DNA from: an uncultured Paracoccaceae bacterium
GTDB lineage: Bacteria; Pseudomonadota; Alphaproteobacteria; Rhodobacterales; Rhodobacteraceae
Direction: 5' to 3'
Assembly: GCA_947493745.1 (NCBI GenBank)
Contig: CANLSM010000020.1
Coordinates: 1-64,000, forward strand
DNA: 64,000 nt
Part shown: in pieces, positions 52,996 to 63,341 of the stretch
Position numbering within the stretch: the first letter of the stretch is position 1
Layout of the letters: every line of letters begins with the position of its first letter
The notes under the pieces: generated by a model
The model's database searches: none
What the model was told of the DNA's origin: nothing
Seen by the model: the letters and a program-made list of their open reading frames with translations, nothing else
Translations under genes and position numbers: made by a program

Positions 52996-54383
52996 CACTC
53001 CGGCAGGTTCACCGCGAGGCCGCCAAGCGAGGTTTCCTTGTATTTCTCATCCATGTCGCGACCGGTCTGCCGCATTGTCTCGATGCAGGCGTCCAGCGGT
53101 ATGAGATGCTGACCGGTGCCGCGCAGTGCGAGGGAGGCCGCTGATACGGCCTTGATCGCACCCAGACCGTTGCGCTCGATGCAGGGGGCCTGAACCAGCC
53201 CCCTGATCGGATCACAGGTCATTCCAAGATGATGTTCGAGCGCTATTTCTGCCGCATTTTCAATCTGCTCCGGCGTTCCGTTAAGAACAGCGCAAAGTCC
53301 GGCGGCGGCCATGGCGGAGGCTGATCCGACCTCTCCCTGACATCCGACCTCCGCGCCTGAGATCGAGGCGTTTGTCTTGATCAGCCCGCCGATTGCGGCA
53401 GCCGTCAGCAGAAACGTCCCGATCCGCGACGACGACGCGCCGGGCACGTGGTCGAGATAATAGCGCAAGGTCGCCGGCACGACCCCGGCGGCCCCGTTGG
53501 TCGGTGCGGTCACAACCTGCCCGCCGGCTGCGTTTTCCTCATTCACCGCGATGGCGTAGACCGAAATCCAGTCGTTGATCTGGTGGGGCGCGCTGAGGTT
53601 CTGGCCCCGTTCACGTTCCAGCGCATCATGAATTCCCTTGGCGCGGCGTTTCACGTTCAGACCTCCCGGCAGGATGCCGTCGGTGGCAAGGCCGCGCTCA
53701 ATGGACCTGTTCATGACGTCCCAAACGGTGCTGATCCGCGTGTCCAGCTTGGGCGCGGAGTGGCTGACGAGCTCGTTTTGACGTTTCATCTCGGCAATGC
53801 TGAGTCCCGATCCCTTCGCCATCTCCAGCATTTCGGCGCCGGTCCGGAAGGGATAGGGTGTCTGCGGGCCGGTCGCATCGTCCTGCGGCTCGGACAGGTC
53901 CCGCTCAGTCTGAACGAAGCCGCCGCCGGTCGAATAATAGGTCTCGCGCGCGAAAAGCGCGTCGCGCTCGTCATAGGCCGAAAAAGTGAGGGCATTGGCA
54001 TGCAGCGGCAGTGCGGGGCCATAGTCGAAGATCACATCCTCATCGGGCCGAAATCCCAGATCACCCAGTTCCGCATGGGCGATCCGACCGCTCTGCCCGA
54101 TGGTGTGAAGCATCTCTTCGGCCCGTGCCATGTCGAAGCTGTCGGGTCTGAAGCCTGCAAGCCCGAGTATCACGGCCCGGTCGGTCGCATGCCCCTTGCC
54201 GGTAAAGGCCAGCGAGCCGTGCAGGCGGCAATCGAGCCGCGTCAGGGTGCCCGCGCCGGGGATCGTTTCCCGGCCCTCGACCAGCAGGGTCAGAAACCGC
54301 GAGGCGGCCAGCATCGGACCCATCGTGTGAGAGCTTGAAGGACCGACGCCCACCTTGAATATATCGAAGATGCTCAGAAACAT
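52992..54383 (-). CDS. sdaA: L-serine ammonia-lyase (single-chain, iron-sulfur)
   Basis: 463 residues. The N-terminal beta domain includes '[20 protein letters not shown]'; the C-terminal catalytic domain includes '[20 protein letters not shown]', '[18 protein letters not shown]' and '[23 protein letters not shown]', which hold the cysteines of the 4Fe-4S cluster. It deaminates L-serine to pyruvate. Its place opposite rpiA is an isolated position; serine synthesis genes lie 5 kb away. Confidence 0.96.
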   Translation of the reverse strand: MFLSIFDIFKVGVGPSSSHTMGPMLAASRFLTLLVEGRETIPGAGTLTRLDCRLHGSLAFTGKGHATDRAVILGLAGFRPDSFDMARAEEMLHTIGQSGRIAHAELGDLGFRPDEDVIFDYGPALPLHANALTFSAYDERDALFARETYYSTGGGFVQTERDLSEPQDDATGPQTPYPFRTGAEMLEMAKGSGLSIAEMKRQNELVSHSAPKLDTRISTVWDVMNRSIERGLATDGILPGGLNVKRRAKGIHDALERERGQNLSAPHQINDWISVYAIAVNEENAAGGQVVTAPTNGAAGVVPATLRYYLDHVPGASSSRIGTFLLTAAAIGGLIKTNASISGAEVGCQGEVGSASAMAAAGLCAVLNGTPEQIENAAEIALEHHLGMTCDPIRGLVQAPCIERNGLGAIKAVSAASLALRGTGQHLIPLDACIETMRQTGRDMDEKYKETSLGGLAVNLPEC

Positions 54384-54481
54384 GCGCTGCCGTCCTTCGG
54401 TTCACCTGATGCGCACCATCGTCGCTTTTGCCATCGCATTGAAGATCGAAAACGGCATTTTTTGCGCTGGTATCGAAATTG

Positions 54482-54497
54482 TTGACGAAATCGTCAA
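54482..54497. promoter_or_regulatory. Inverted repeat between sdaA and rpiA
   Basis: TTGACGA and TCGTCAA flank two bases (AA) in the 185-bp divergent region. The 7-bp arms suggest a regulator-binding site, but none is known here. The left arm also reads TTGACG, a -35-like hexamer, without a well-placed -10. Confidence 0.4.
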
Positions 54498-54568
54498 ACT
54501 AGTTCTCGAACCCGGATGCGGATCGGCCTATAAGCTGACCCACAATTCCTTTCAGGAGCTTGACCCCC

Positions 54569-55366
54569 TTGTCCAGTTTTTCTTCTCTGTCTGACGCTGA
54601 GCGCGGCAAGCTGGCCTCTGCCTATCACGCATTGAGCTTCATCGAAGACGGGATGCGCGTCGGTCTGGGCACCGGATCGACGGCGGCCTGGCTTGTGCGG
54701 TTGCTGGGCGAAAAGATGAGGCGCGAGCCGTTTCGTATCCTCGGCGTGCCGACCTCTTCAAGTACTGCCGAACTCGCGCAGCAGGAAAACATTCCCATCA
54801 CGACACTTGATGAGGCCGGTTCACTGGACGTCACCGTGGACGGTGCCGACGAGTTCGATCCGCAGCTTCGCCTGATCAAGGGCGCGGGCGGCGCGCTCTT
54901 GCAGGAAAAGATCGTGGCCACCGCATCCGACAAAATGATCGTGATCACTGACCCTTCCAAGGAAGTGCCGCATCTGGGCATGTTCCCGCTGTCGGTGGAG
55001 GTTGTCCGTTTCGGTTGGGAGACCACGCAGTCCAAAATTCAGGATGTGCTGGAAGCTGCCGATGTGATGGGCACCGATGTGCGCATCAGAATGGACCGGG
55101 ACGTCGCGTTCGTGACGGATGAGAAACATTACATCCTGGATCTGCATCTGCGCAGGATCGGCGATCCCGATCACCTTGCCCAGGCACTGAACATGATCCC
55201 CGGCGTGGTCGAGACAGGCTTGTTTATTGGTATTGCGACCCGGGTCGTGATCGGAACCCCCGAGGGCGGGGCCCGCATCTTTTCCGGAAAAGATGCGGCG
55301 GAAACTGTAGGCCTGCCCGATGGGGTAACTCTTCAGGATGTGATGCCCGGGAACCGAGGAGCTTGA
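54569..55366 (+). CDS. rpiA: Ribose-5-phosphate isomerase A
   Basis: 265 residues from a TTG whose spacing from AGGAG (10 bp) is suitable; a TTG three codons earlier is too close to the ribosome site. Signature stretches are 'GLGTGSTAAWLVRLLGEK', 'DVTVDGADEFDPQLRLIKGAGGALLQEKIVA' (in part) and 'ETGLFIGIATRVVIGTPEG'. It interconverts ribose-5-phosphate and ribulose-5-phosphate. It is 1 bp from gor, so the two are cotranscribed; both relate to pentose-phosphate/NADPH metabolism. Confidence 0.92.
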   Translation: MSSFSSLSDAERGKLASAYHALSFIEDGMRVGLGTGSTAAWLVRLLGEKMRREPFRILGVPTSSSTAELAQQENIPITTLDEAGSLDVTVDGADEFDPQLRLIKGAGGALLQEKIVATASDKMIVITDPSKEVPHLGMFPLSVEVVRFGWETTQSKIQDVLEAADVMGTDVRIRMDRDVAFVTDEKHYILDLHLRRIGDPDHLAQALNMIPGVVETGLFIGIATRVVIGTPEGGARIFSGKDAAETVGLPDGVTLQDVMPGNRGA

Positions 55367-55367
55367 A

Positions 55368-56723
55368 ATGAGCGGTTTCGACTATGATCTCTTTGTCATT
55401 GGCGGTGGTTCAGGTGGTGTCCGGGCGGCCCGCTGGTCGGCAATGGAGGGCGTCAAGGTAGGTCTTGCGGAAGAATACCGCTATGGCGGCACCTGCGTGA
55501 TCCGCGGCTGCGTGCCCAAGAAACTGATGGTGTTCGCCTCCGGGTTTCACCAGGCGTTTGAGGATGCGCGTGGATTTGGCTGGGATCTCGAGCAGGGGGA
55601 TTTCGACTGGCCGGGCTTCATCGCCAAGAAGGACAGCGAGATCGACCGGCTGGAAGGCGTCTATGAGAAGAACCTCAAGGCTGTCAATGTCGAGGTTTTC
55701 CGGGCGCGCGCTGTGTTGGAGGATGCGCATACCGTGAAGCTCTCGACCGGCGAGACCTTCAGGGCCAAGCATATTCTGGTGGCAACCGGTGGTGCTCCGT
55801 TTCTGCCTGAGGTCCCCGGCATCGAGCATGTCATCACCTCAAACGAGATCTTTCATCTCGAAACCCTGCCTGAGCGGATGCTGATCGTCGGCGGGGGATA
55901 CATCGCCTGCGAATTCGCGGGCATCATGAACGGGCTCGGCACAGCAGTGACGCAGTTTTATCGCGGCGCGCAGATCCTGCGTGGCTTCGATGACGAGGTG
56001 CGCGGGCATGTCGCCGAGGAGATGCGCAAGAAAAATATCAACCTGCATGTCGGGCGCGATCTGGTCTCGATCGAGAAGAAGGAGACCGGGTTGGAAGTGA
56101 AGTGCACGGACGGTACGTTCTCGGAATATGACGTCATTCTCTATGCGACGGGTCGCAAGCCGAACTCTGCCGGTCTGGGACTTCAGGATATCGGCGTCCA
56201 GCTTGGCCGCAATGGCGAGATCCGCGTCGATGAGTTCTCGCAAACGGCTGTTCCGTCGGTTTTTGCCATTGGTGATGTAACCGACCGGGTGAACCTTACG
56301 CCGGTTGCGATCCGCGAGGGAATGGCCTTTGCCGAGACGGTCTTCAAGTCCAACCCGACACCGGTGGATCATGCACTGATCCCGACGGCGGTGTTCACCC
56401 AGCCCGAGATCGGAACGGTCGGCCTGACACAGGAAGCGGCGCGCGAGGATCACGAGGTCGAGGTTTACCGCTCCACCTTCCGACCGATGTTTCATGCATT
56501 CGCGGACCGGGATCAGCGGATGCTGATGAAACTGATCGTGGACAAGCCGACGCAGAAGGTGCTCGGGGTGCATATCGTGGGCCCGGCGGCGGGCGAGATG
56601 ATCCAGATGGTGGGAATTGCACTGAAGATGGGGGCGACCAAGCAGGACTTCGATGCGACCATGGCGGTTCACCCCACCGCTGCGGAGGAACTGGTGACGA
56701 TGCGGGACCCGATGCCGGGTTAA
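55368..56723 (+). CDS. gor: Glutathione-disulfide reductase
   Basis: 451 residues. 'LFVIGGGSGGVRAARWSAM' binds FAD, the redox disulfide is 'GGTCVIRGCVPKKL' (Cys43 and Cys48), the NADP site includes 'LIVGGGYIACEFAGIMNGLG', and the dimer-interface catalytic histidine is in 'MAVHPTAAEELVT'. It reduces glutathione disulfide with NADPH. Together with rpiA upstream it couples to the pentose-phosphate route. The ATG is well placed after GAGGAGC. Confidence 0.96.
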   Translation: MSGFDYDLFVIGGGSGGVRAARWSAMEGVKVGLAEEYRYGGTCVIRGCVPKKLMVFASGFHQAFEDARGFGWDLEQGDFDWPGFIAKKDSEIDRLEGVYEKNLKAVNVEVFRARAVLEDAHTVKLSTGETFRAKHILVATGGAPFLPEVPGIEHVITSNEIFHLETLPERMLIVGGGYIACEFAGIMNGLGTAVTQFYRGAQILRGFDDEVRGHVAEEMRKKNINLHVGRDLVSIEKKETGLEVKCTDGTFSEYDVILYATGRKPNSAGLGLQDIGVQLGRNGEIRVDEFSQTAVPSVFAIGDVTDRVNLTPVAIREGMAFAETVFKSNPTPVDHALIPTAVFTQPEIGTVGLTQEAAREDHEVEVYRSTFRPMFHAFADRDQRMLMKLIVDKPTQKVLGVHIVGPAAGEMIQMVGIALKMGATKQDFDATMAVHPTAAEELVTMRDPMPG

Positions 56724-56806
56724 GCCGTGGCGCTGGTCTTGACTTCTGCAATGACATAAACACGTAAACGAACAAGATATTTCCAATCAACGAGGTGCTG
56801 AGGCAT

Positions 56807-58000
56807 ATGCCATACTCGAACAATTCTGGCGGCCCATGGGGCGGCGGCGGCAAGGGCGGCGGGAAAAATGGCGGCGGCCGCGGTCCGTGGGGCAATGATG
56901 ACGACCGCGGCAATCGCGGCGGCGGTGGTGGCGGTGGACAGGGTGGCGGCGGCAAACCGCCCGTCCCTGATCTCGATGATCTCGTCCGCAAGGGCCGTGA
57001 GCAGCTTCAGGTCATGATCGGTGGCCGTTCCGGTGGCGGCGGAGGCGGCGGCGGTGGCCCCGAAGGACTTGGCCGCGGAAGCATCGTGATCGGTGTCCTG
57101 GCGCTTGCCGCGGTCTGGGTTTTCATGTCTTTCTATACCGTGAAACCGGAAGAGAAGTCGGTAGAGCTTTTCCTCGGCAAGGAAAGCGGCATCGGAGAGC
57201 CGGGGCTGAATTTCGCACCCTGGCCGGTTGTCACCAAGGAAATCCTGGCTGTGACCCGCGAGAACACCGAGTTCATCGGTGTCGGTCGGGGCAGTTCGGG
57301 CGATGACGGGCTGATGCTCACGGGTGACGAGAACATCATCGACATTGATTTCCAGGTCGTCTGGAACATTGCCGATCCGTCCGCCTATCTCTTCAATCTG
57401 GCGGATCCCGAGGAGACCATTCAGGCGGTCTCGCAATCCGCCATGCGCGAGGTGATCGCCCGTTCGCAGCTGGCGCCGATTCTGAACCGGGACCGGGGCG
57501 TGATCTCCGACGAGGTGCAGGAACTGATCCAGCAGACGCTCAGCAGCTACAATTCGGGCGTCAACATCATTCGTCTCAACTTCGACAAGGCCGACCCGCC
57601 ACGCGAAGTGATCGAGAGCTTCCTCGACGTGCAGCGCGCCGAACAGGATCGTAACACGCTTCAGAACCAGGCCGATGCCTATGCAAACCAGGCGCTCGCT
57701 CGGGCCCGTGGTGAAAGCGCCCAGATGCTGGAGCAGGCGGAAGGTTACCGTGCACAGGTCGTCAACGAGGCCCAGGGTGAAGCAAGCCGGTTCGTGGCCG
57801 TCTATGACGAGTATTCCAAGGCCGAGGAAGTGACCCGCAAACGTCTTTATATCGAGACGCTGGAAAGCGTACTCGGCGGTGTGGACAAGATCATCATCGA
57901 TGAAGGCGTGTCCGGCGGCTCGGGAGGGCAGGGTGTCGTGCCCTATCTGCCGCTCAACGAGTTGCGCCGGGGCAGCAATTCAAGCGAGGGGACAAACTGA
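56807..58000 (+). CDS. hflK: FtsH protease modulator HflK
   Basis: About 397 residues. A glycine/asparagine-rich N-terminus (about 1-75) precedes a membrane helix ('IVIGVLALAAVWVFMSFYTV', about 90-110) and the SPFH domain ('EPGLNFAPWPVVTKEILAV', 'LMLTGDENIIDIDFQVVWNI'). The coiled-coil 'RAEQDRNTLQNQADAYANQALARARGESAQML' is in the later part. HflK and HflC form a cage that restrains FtsH. GTG at 56795 is an alternative start; the ATG chosen removes 'MLRH'. hflC overlaps by one base. Confidence 0.95.
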   Translation: MPYSNNSGGPWGGGGKGGGKNGGGRGPWGNDDDRGNRGGGGGGGQGGGGKPPVPDLDDLVRKGREQLQVMIGGRSGGGGGGGGGPEGLGRGSIVIGVLALAAVWVFMSFYTVKPEEKSVELFLGKESGIGEPGLNFAPWPVVTKEILAVTRENTEFIGVGRGSSGDDGLMLTGDENIIDIDFQVVWNIADPSAYLFNLADPEETIQAVSQSAMREVIARSQLAPILNRDRGVISDEVQELIQQTLSSYNSGVNIIRLNFDKADPPREVIESFLDVQRAEQDRNTLQNQADAYANQALARARGESAQMLEQAEGYRAQVVNEAQGEASRFVAVYDEYSKAEEVTRKRLYIETLESVLGGVDKIIIDEGVSGGSGGQGVVPYLPLNELRRGSNSSEGTN

Positions 58001-58875
58001 TGTCACGCATGACCTTCTTTCTGGCAGCTCTAATTCTGCTTGTCGTCACCGTTCTGTCCTCGGTCTTCATCGTCGATGAACGCCAGAAGGCGCTCGTTCT
58101 GCAATTTGGTCAGGTCAAGGCGGTGAAAGAGAACCCCGGCCTCTCGTTCAAGATGCCGTTCATCCAGAACGTCGTCTATTATGACGACCGGATCCTGTCG
58201 CTGGATACACAGCCGCTCAACGTCACGCCGCTCGACGATCGGCGTCTGGTGGTGGATGCGTTCGCACGGTGGCGCATTTCCGACGTTATCCAGTTCCGCG
58301 AAGCGGTCGGGCCAAGTGGCGAAGCAGGTGCCGAGCAGCGTCTGGAAGGCATCCTGAACCCTGCGCTGCGGCAGGTTCTGGGGTCTGTCACGTCAGATGA
58401 TATCCTGTCCGAGAACCGGGTTGCCCTGATGGGCCGTATCCGTGATGCCGCGATCCTGCGCGCCCGTGCGCTTGGCATTGAAGTGGTCGATGTGCGGATC
58501 AAACGTGCCGATCTGCCGGAGGGCAACCGCGAGGCGACCTTCCAGCGGATGCAGGCGGAGCGTGAGCGGGAGGCCGCGGATGAGCGGGCCCGCGGTCAGG
58601 AGGCCGCCCAGCGTGTGCGCGCCCAGGCCGACAGAACGGCGGTGGAGCTTGTCTCCGAGGCGCAGCGGGATGCCGATATCATTCGCGGTGAGGCGGACGC
58701 ACAGCGGAACGCGATCTTTGCCGAGGCGTTCGGTCGCGACCCGGAATTCTTTGCCTTCTACCGGTCGCTGACGGCCTATCAGAACGCGCTAAAGGGCGAG
58801 AACTCGACGCTTGTCATCTCACCTGACAGCGAGTTCTTCGACTATCTCAAGTCCGATACTCTGGATGATCAGTAA
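58000..58875 (+). CDS. hflC: FtsH protease modulator HflC
   Basis: 291 residues. An N-terminal membrane helix ('LAALILLVVTVLSSVFIV') and the SPFH domain ('ERQKALVLQFGQVKAVKENPGLSFKMPFI', in part, 'YYDDRILSLDTQPLNVTPLDDRRLVVDAF', in part) are followed by a coiled region ('LPEGNREATFQRMQAERERE'). It pairs with HflK at FtsH. Its ATG overlaps the hflK TGA by one base; its 3' end overlaps DUF2065 by 11 nt. Confidence 0.96.
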   Translation: MSRMTFFLAALILLVVTVLSSVFIVDERQKALVLQFGQVKAVKENPGLSFKMPFIQNVVYYDDRILSLDTQPLNVTPLDDRRLVVDAFARWRISDVIQFREAVGPSGEAGAEQRLEGILNPALRQVLGSVTSDDILSENRVALMGRIRDAAILRARALGIEVVDVRIKRADLPEGNREATFQRMQAEREREAADERARGQEAAQRVRAQADRTAVELVSEAQRDADIIRGEADAQRNAIFAEAFGRDPEFFAFYRSLTAYQNALKGENSTLVISPDSEFFDYLKSDTLDDQ

Positions 58876-59050
58876 TCTTCTTCTGGGCCTCGGCCTGGTC
58901 TGCGTAATCGAGGGGCTGGTGCTTGCACTGGCCCCTTCGCGTTTGGAGGAACTGGTGGCGATGCTCAAAGAGCTTGGCCCCGATCGCCTGCGCCTTTTGG
59001 GACTTGGAGCCATGGCGCTGGGCATTTTTTTGGTCTATCTTTCAGGGTGA
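58865..59050 (+). CDS. DUF2065 family membrane protein
   Basis: 61 residues with two helices ('LLLGLGLVCVIEGLVLAL' and 'LGAMALGIFLVYLSG') joined by a charged loop ('PSRLEELVAMLKELGPDRLR'). This is the DUF2065 (YjeT-like) pattern, found regularly next to hflC. Function unknown; it may be part of the HflKC-FtsH membrane complex. The start codon lies inside the last codons of hflC (11-nt overlap), which is why upstream in-frame residues are excluded. Confidence 0.85.
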   Translation: MISNLLLGLGLVCVIEGLVLALAPSRLEELVAMLKELGPDRLRLLGLGAMALGIFLVYLSG

Positions 59051-59190
59051 CGCAGTTTTCACACACTCGTGACGCAATTAAAGGTAGGTTCGCGCTTGTT
59101 TCCGTCGGTGGTCCCACCATGTTCAGATTTGGAAACAATGATCACCGAATGCGGTGGCGATCCTAGCAAGACCAGGAGGAAGTAGTTTTT

Positions 59191-60660
59191 ATGCACGCGT
59201 TGAACATCCCCCGTTCACCCCTTGATCTTCGACACCATGCGTATGTGCTGGTTTCGGCGTTGGTGGTTCTCCTGATGGGTTTTCAGGCCGGCGTCGCGCG
59301 CGGCGCGCCCGAAAGCTTTGCTGATCTGGCGGCAGAACTGAGCCCGTCAGTGGTCAATATCACGACAACGACCGTTGTGGCCCAACCCTCCGGCCCGCGT
59401 CCCATCGTGCCAGAGGGCTCGCCGCTTGAGGATTTCTTCCGCGACTTCATGGAGCGGCAGCAGGATCCGGAAAGAAACCGCCAGCGGCGCGGGTCCGCAC
59501 TTGGGTCCGGTTTCGTGATTTCGGGCGACGGGTATGTGGTGACGAACAACCATGTCATCGAGAGCGCCGACGAGATCCTGATCGAATTCTTTGATGGCAA
59601 GGAGCTTCCTGCCACAGTCGTTGGCACCGATCCCCGCACCGATATCGCGCTTTTGAAGGTAGAGCCGAACGACCCGCTGCCTTTCGTGGAGTTCGGAGAC
59701 AGCGACGTCGCCCGCGTGGGTGACTGGGTTCTGGCCATCGGCAACCCTCTGGGGCAGGGGTTTTCGGTCTCCGCCGGGATCATTTCGGCCCGCAACCGCT
59801 CCCTGCAGGGGGCCTACGACGATTTCATCCAGACCGATGCGGCGATCAACCGGGGCAACTCGGGCGGTCCGCTCTTTAACATGGGCGGCCAGGTGATCGG
59901 TGTGAACACGGCGATCCTGTCGCCCAATGGTGGCTCCATCGGGATCGGCTTCTCGATGTCTTCGGCCGTGGTTGAGCGGGTGGTCGGGCAATTGCGCGAC
60001 TTCGGTGAAACCCGTCGCGGCTGGCTGGGTGTATCAATCCAGAACGTGACACCGGATGTTGCCGAAGCGCTCGGCCTTGAGGAAGTGGCCGGTGCGCTGG
60101 TGACCGATGTTCCAGATGGCCCCGCCTCCGCTGGTGGCGTGAAATCGGGTGATGTCATCCTCAGCTTCGACGGCAAGGATGTGCCTGATACGCGCGAACT
60201 GGTGCGGATGGTGGGCGACACGGATGTCGGCAAGGCCGTGCGGGTCGTCGTGTTCCGTGAAGGCAGCACTGAAACGCTGAAGATCACCCTTGGTCGTCGC
60301 GAGACCGCCGAGTTGGCATCTGCCGACGGAGAGACCGGGCCTTCCTCGGAGCCTGTTGAAACAGAAGAGCTTGGTCTCAAGCTGTCTGCTCTCACCGCGC
60401 AGTACCGCGAGGAGTATTCGGTTCCCGATGATGTGAAGGGCGTGATCGTGCTTGATGTCGATGCGTCCTCGGAGGCATTCGAGAAAGGTCTGCGTGAGGG
60501 GGATGTGATCGCCGAAATCGGGCAGCAGCCGGTCCTCACACCACAGGAGCTGCAGGCCCGTTTTGACGCTGCGCGCGAGGCCGGACGCAAGTCGGTTCTG
60601 CTTCTGGTGCGCCGGGACGGACAGCCGCGCTTTGTCGCCCTGTCGCCGGAAGCAGGCTGA
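59191..60660 (+). CDS. degP: Do-family serine endopeptidase (DegP/DegQ type)
   Basis: 489 residues. A signal peptide ('LVSALVVLLMGFQAGVARG') directs it to the periplasm. The trypsin-like domain has catalytic His121 ('VTNNHVIESAD'), Asp151 ('RTDIALLKVEP') and Ser224 ('NRGNSGGPLFN'). Two PDZ domains follow: 'RRGWLGVSIQNVTPDVAEALGLE' (about 275 on) and 'VPDDVKGVIVLDVDASSEAFE' (about 410 on). It degrades or holds misfolded envelope proteins. Position after hflKC-DUF2065 fits an envelope quality-control cluster, but the 140-bp gap suggests its own promoter. A strong terminator follows. Confidence 0.95.
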   Translation: MHALNIPRSPLDLRHHAYVLVSALVVLLMGFQAGVARGAPESFADLAAELSPSVVNITTTTVVAQPSGPRPIVPEGSPLEDFFRDFMERQQDPERNRQRRGSALGSGFVISGDGYVVTNNHVIESADEILIEFFDGKELPATVVGTDPRTDIALLKVEPNDPLPFVEFGDSDVARVGDWVLAIGNPLGQGFSVSAGIISARNRSLQGAYDDFIQTDAAINRGNSGGPLFNMGGQVIGVNTAILSPNGGSIGIGFSMSSAVVERVVGQLRDFGETRRGWLGVSIQNVTPDVAEALGLEEVAGALVTDVPDGPASAGGVKSGDVILSFDGKDVPDTRELVRMVGDTDVGKAVRVVVFREGSTETLKITLGRRETAELASADGETGPSSEPVETEELGLKLSALTAQYREEYSVPDDVKGVIVLDVDASSEAFEKGLREGDVIAEIGQQPVLTPQELQARFDAAREAGRKSVLLLVRRDGQPRFVALSPEAG

Positions 60661-60686
60661 CAGGCCCTTTCCATATCTGAACGAAG

Positions 60687-60712
60687 CGCGCCCTTTGAGG
60701 GCGCGTTTTTTT
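60687..60712 (+). terminator. Rho-independent terminator of degP
   Basis: CGCGCCC and GGGCGCG enclose a 5-nt loop (TTTGA), followed directly by seven T residues. It lies about 26 bp past the degP stop codon. This is the clearest intrinsic terminator in the window. Confidence 0.9.
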
Positions 60713-60764
60713 GACCGGCATGTCTCCACCGGTTCCGGGTGGGACCATGTGTGGACTGTCGGAT

Positions 60765-60795
60765 GCCTCCGGCGGGGATATTTTGCCAAGAAGAA
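60765..60795 (+). repeat. Dispersed intergenic repeat, copy 3
   Basis: GCCTCCGGCGGGGATATTTT continues with GCCAAGAAGAA. It matches copy 1 (24945-24977, opposite strand) and the core of copy 2 (41869-41890). It lies after the degP terminator, before the ferredoxin gene. Confidence 0.7.
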
Positions 60796-60879
60796 TGAGG
60801 CGCTTCCACTTGCAAATACGCCGAAGATCAGGGATGTTCCGCCGCCAGACGGAGACGATATCCGCACCGGAAATGTTGA

Positions 60880-62006
<1,127 letters not shown>

Positions 62007-63272
62007 TCAGGGCTTGTCCAACGCCCTCCAGCCGATATCGCTGCGGCAAAAGCCTTCCGGCCAGTCGATGCGTGAAACTCTTTCATAGGCGCGGTCCCGT
62101 GCCTCGGCCAGTGTCGCGCCACGCGCTGTCACGTTCAGAACCCTGCCGCCATTGGCCAGGATATGATCGCCATCGCGCTGCGTTCCGGCGTGAAACACCC
62201 GCACCATTGGATCGTCTGTACCCAGCCCCTCGATAAAGCTGCCCTTCGCATAGGCGCCGGGATAGCCCTTGGCAGCCATTACCACCGTCAGCGCATGGTC
62301 ATCGGCCCAGTTGATCCGCACGTCACCGAGCCGCCCCTCAGCGCAGGCGAGCAGCGCATCAAGCACCTGTGCGCCCAGGCGCATCATCAGGACCTGACAT
62401 TCGGGATCGCCGAAGCGCACATTGTACTCCACCAGGCGCGGGATCCCGTCACGGATCATCAGCCCTGCATAGATGACGCCCTGATACGGCGTGCCGCGGC
62501 GCACCATCTCTGCAAGGGTCGGTCTGATGATCGTCTCCAGCGCCTGGTTTGCGACATCCTCGTTCAGCACCGGAGCGGGCGAATAGGCTCCCATTCCGCC
62601 GGTGTTGGGGCCCTTGTCGCCGTCTTCTGCACGCTTGTGGTCCTGCGCCGTGCCGATGGGAACCACATCCGTTCCGTCACAAAGCAGGAAGAAAGACGCC
62701 TCCTCGCCATCCATGAATTCCTCGATGACCACTTCCGCGCCAGCGGCCCCGAATGTGCCACCGAACATGTCGTCCAGAGCGCGCAGCGCCTCATCCACAT
62801 CGGTTGCCACCACGACGCCCTTGCCAGCGGCCAGACCGTCCGCCTTGATCACGATGGGTGCGCCCTTGGCCCGCACATGGTCCTTTGCCGCCTCAAGCTC
62901 CGTGAAATGGGCGTAGGCGGCCGTGGCGGCTCCGCTCGCGGCGCAGATCTCCTTGGTGAAGTTCTTCGATGTCTCCAGCCTTGCCGCGGCGGCGGAGGGC
63001 CCGAAAGTCAGGAAACCGGCCTCCCGCAGCGCATCGGAAACACCGGCGGCAAGAGGCGCTTCCGGGCCGATCACGACGAAATCGATCTCTTCGTGCCGCG
63101 CATAGGCAACCACGGCGTCGGGCGCTTCAACATTGAGCGCCAGACAGGTGGCAATCTCGGCTATGCCCGCATTGCCCGGTGCACAGATCAGCTGATCGCA
63201 TTTGGGATTTTGCGATATCGCCCAGGCCAGAGCATGCTCGCGCCCGCCACCGCCGAGTAGAAGAATTTTCAC
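62007..63272 (-). CDS. purD: Phosphoribosylamine-glycine ligase (GAR synthetase)
   Basis: 421 residues. '[19 protein letters not shown]' at the N-terminus, the ATP-grasp part '[24 protein letters not shown]', the signature '[14 protein letters not shown]', and '[20 protein letters not shown]' identify PurD. It makes glycinamide ribonucleotide in purine synthesis. Convergent with the FG-GAP gene, adjacent; divergent from xseA with about 69 bp between starts. Confidence 0.97.
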   Translation of the reverse strand: MKILLLGGGGREHALAWAISQNPKCDQLICAPGNAGIAEIATCLALNVEAPDAVVAYARHEEIDFVVIGPEAPLAAGVSDALREAGFLTFGPSAAAARLETSKNFTKEICAASGAATAAYAHFTELEAAKDHVRAKGAPIVIKADGLAAGKGVVVATDVDEALRALDDMFGGTFGAAGAEVVIEEFMDGEEASFFLLCDGTDVVPIGTAQDHKRAEDGDKGPNTGGMGAYSPAPVLNEDVANQALETIIRPTLAEMVRRGTPYQGVIYAGLMIRDGIPRLVEYNVRFGDPECQVLMMRLGAQVLDALLACAEGRLGDVRINWADDHALTVVMAAKGYPGAYAKGSFIEGLGTDDPMVRVFHAGTQRDGDHILANGGRVLNVTARGATLAEARDRAYERVSRIDWPEGFCRSDIGWRALDKP

Positions 63273-63341
63273 AGCGTCACTCCCTTGGCCTCACTTGCTG
63301 CATCTTCTAGGATGCCGGTCAGTGATCTGCAAGCGAGCCTC

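Noticed and set aside
59051-59190. Heat-shock or extracytoplasmic sigma promoter for degP
   Set aside because: A CTTG and a GGAAAC are present, but no properly spaced partner box is convincing.
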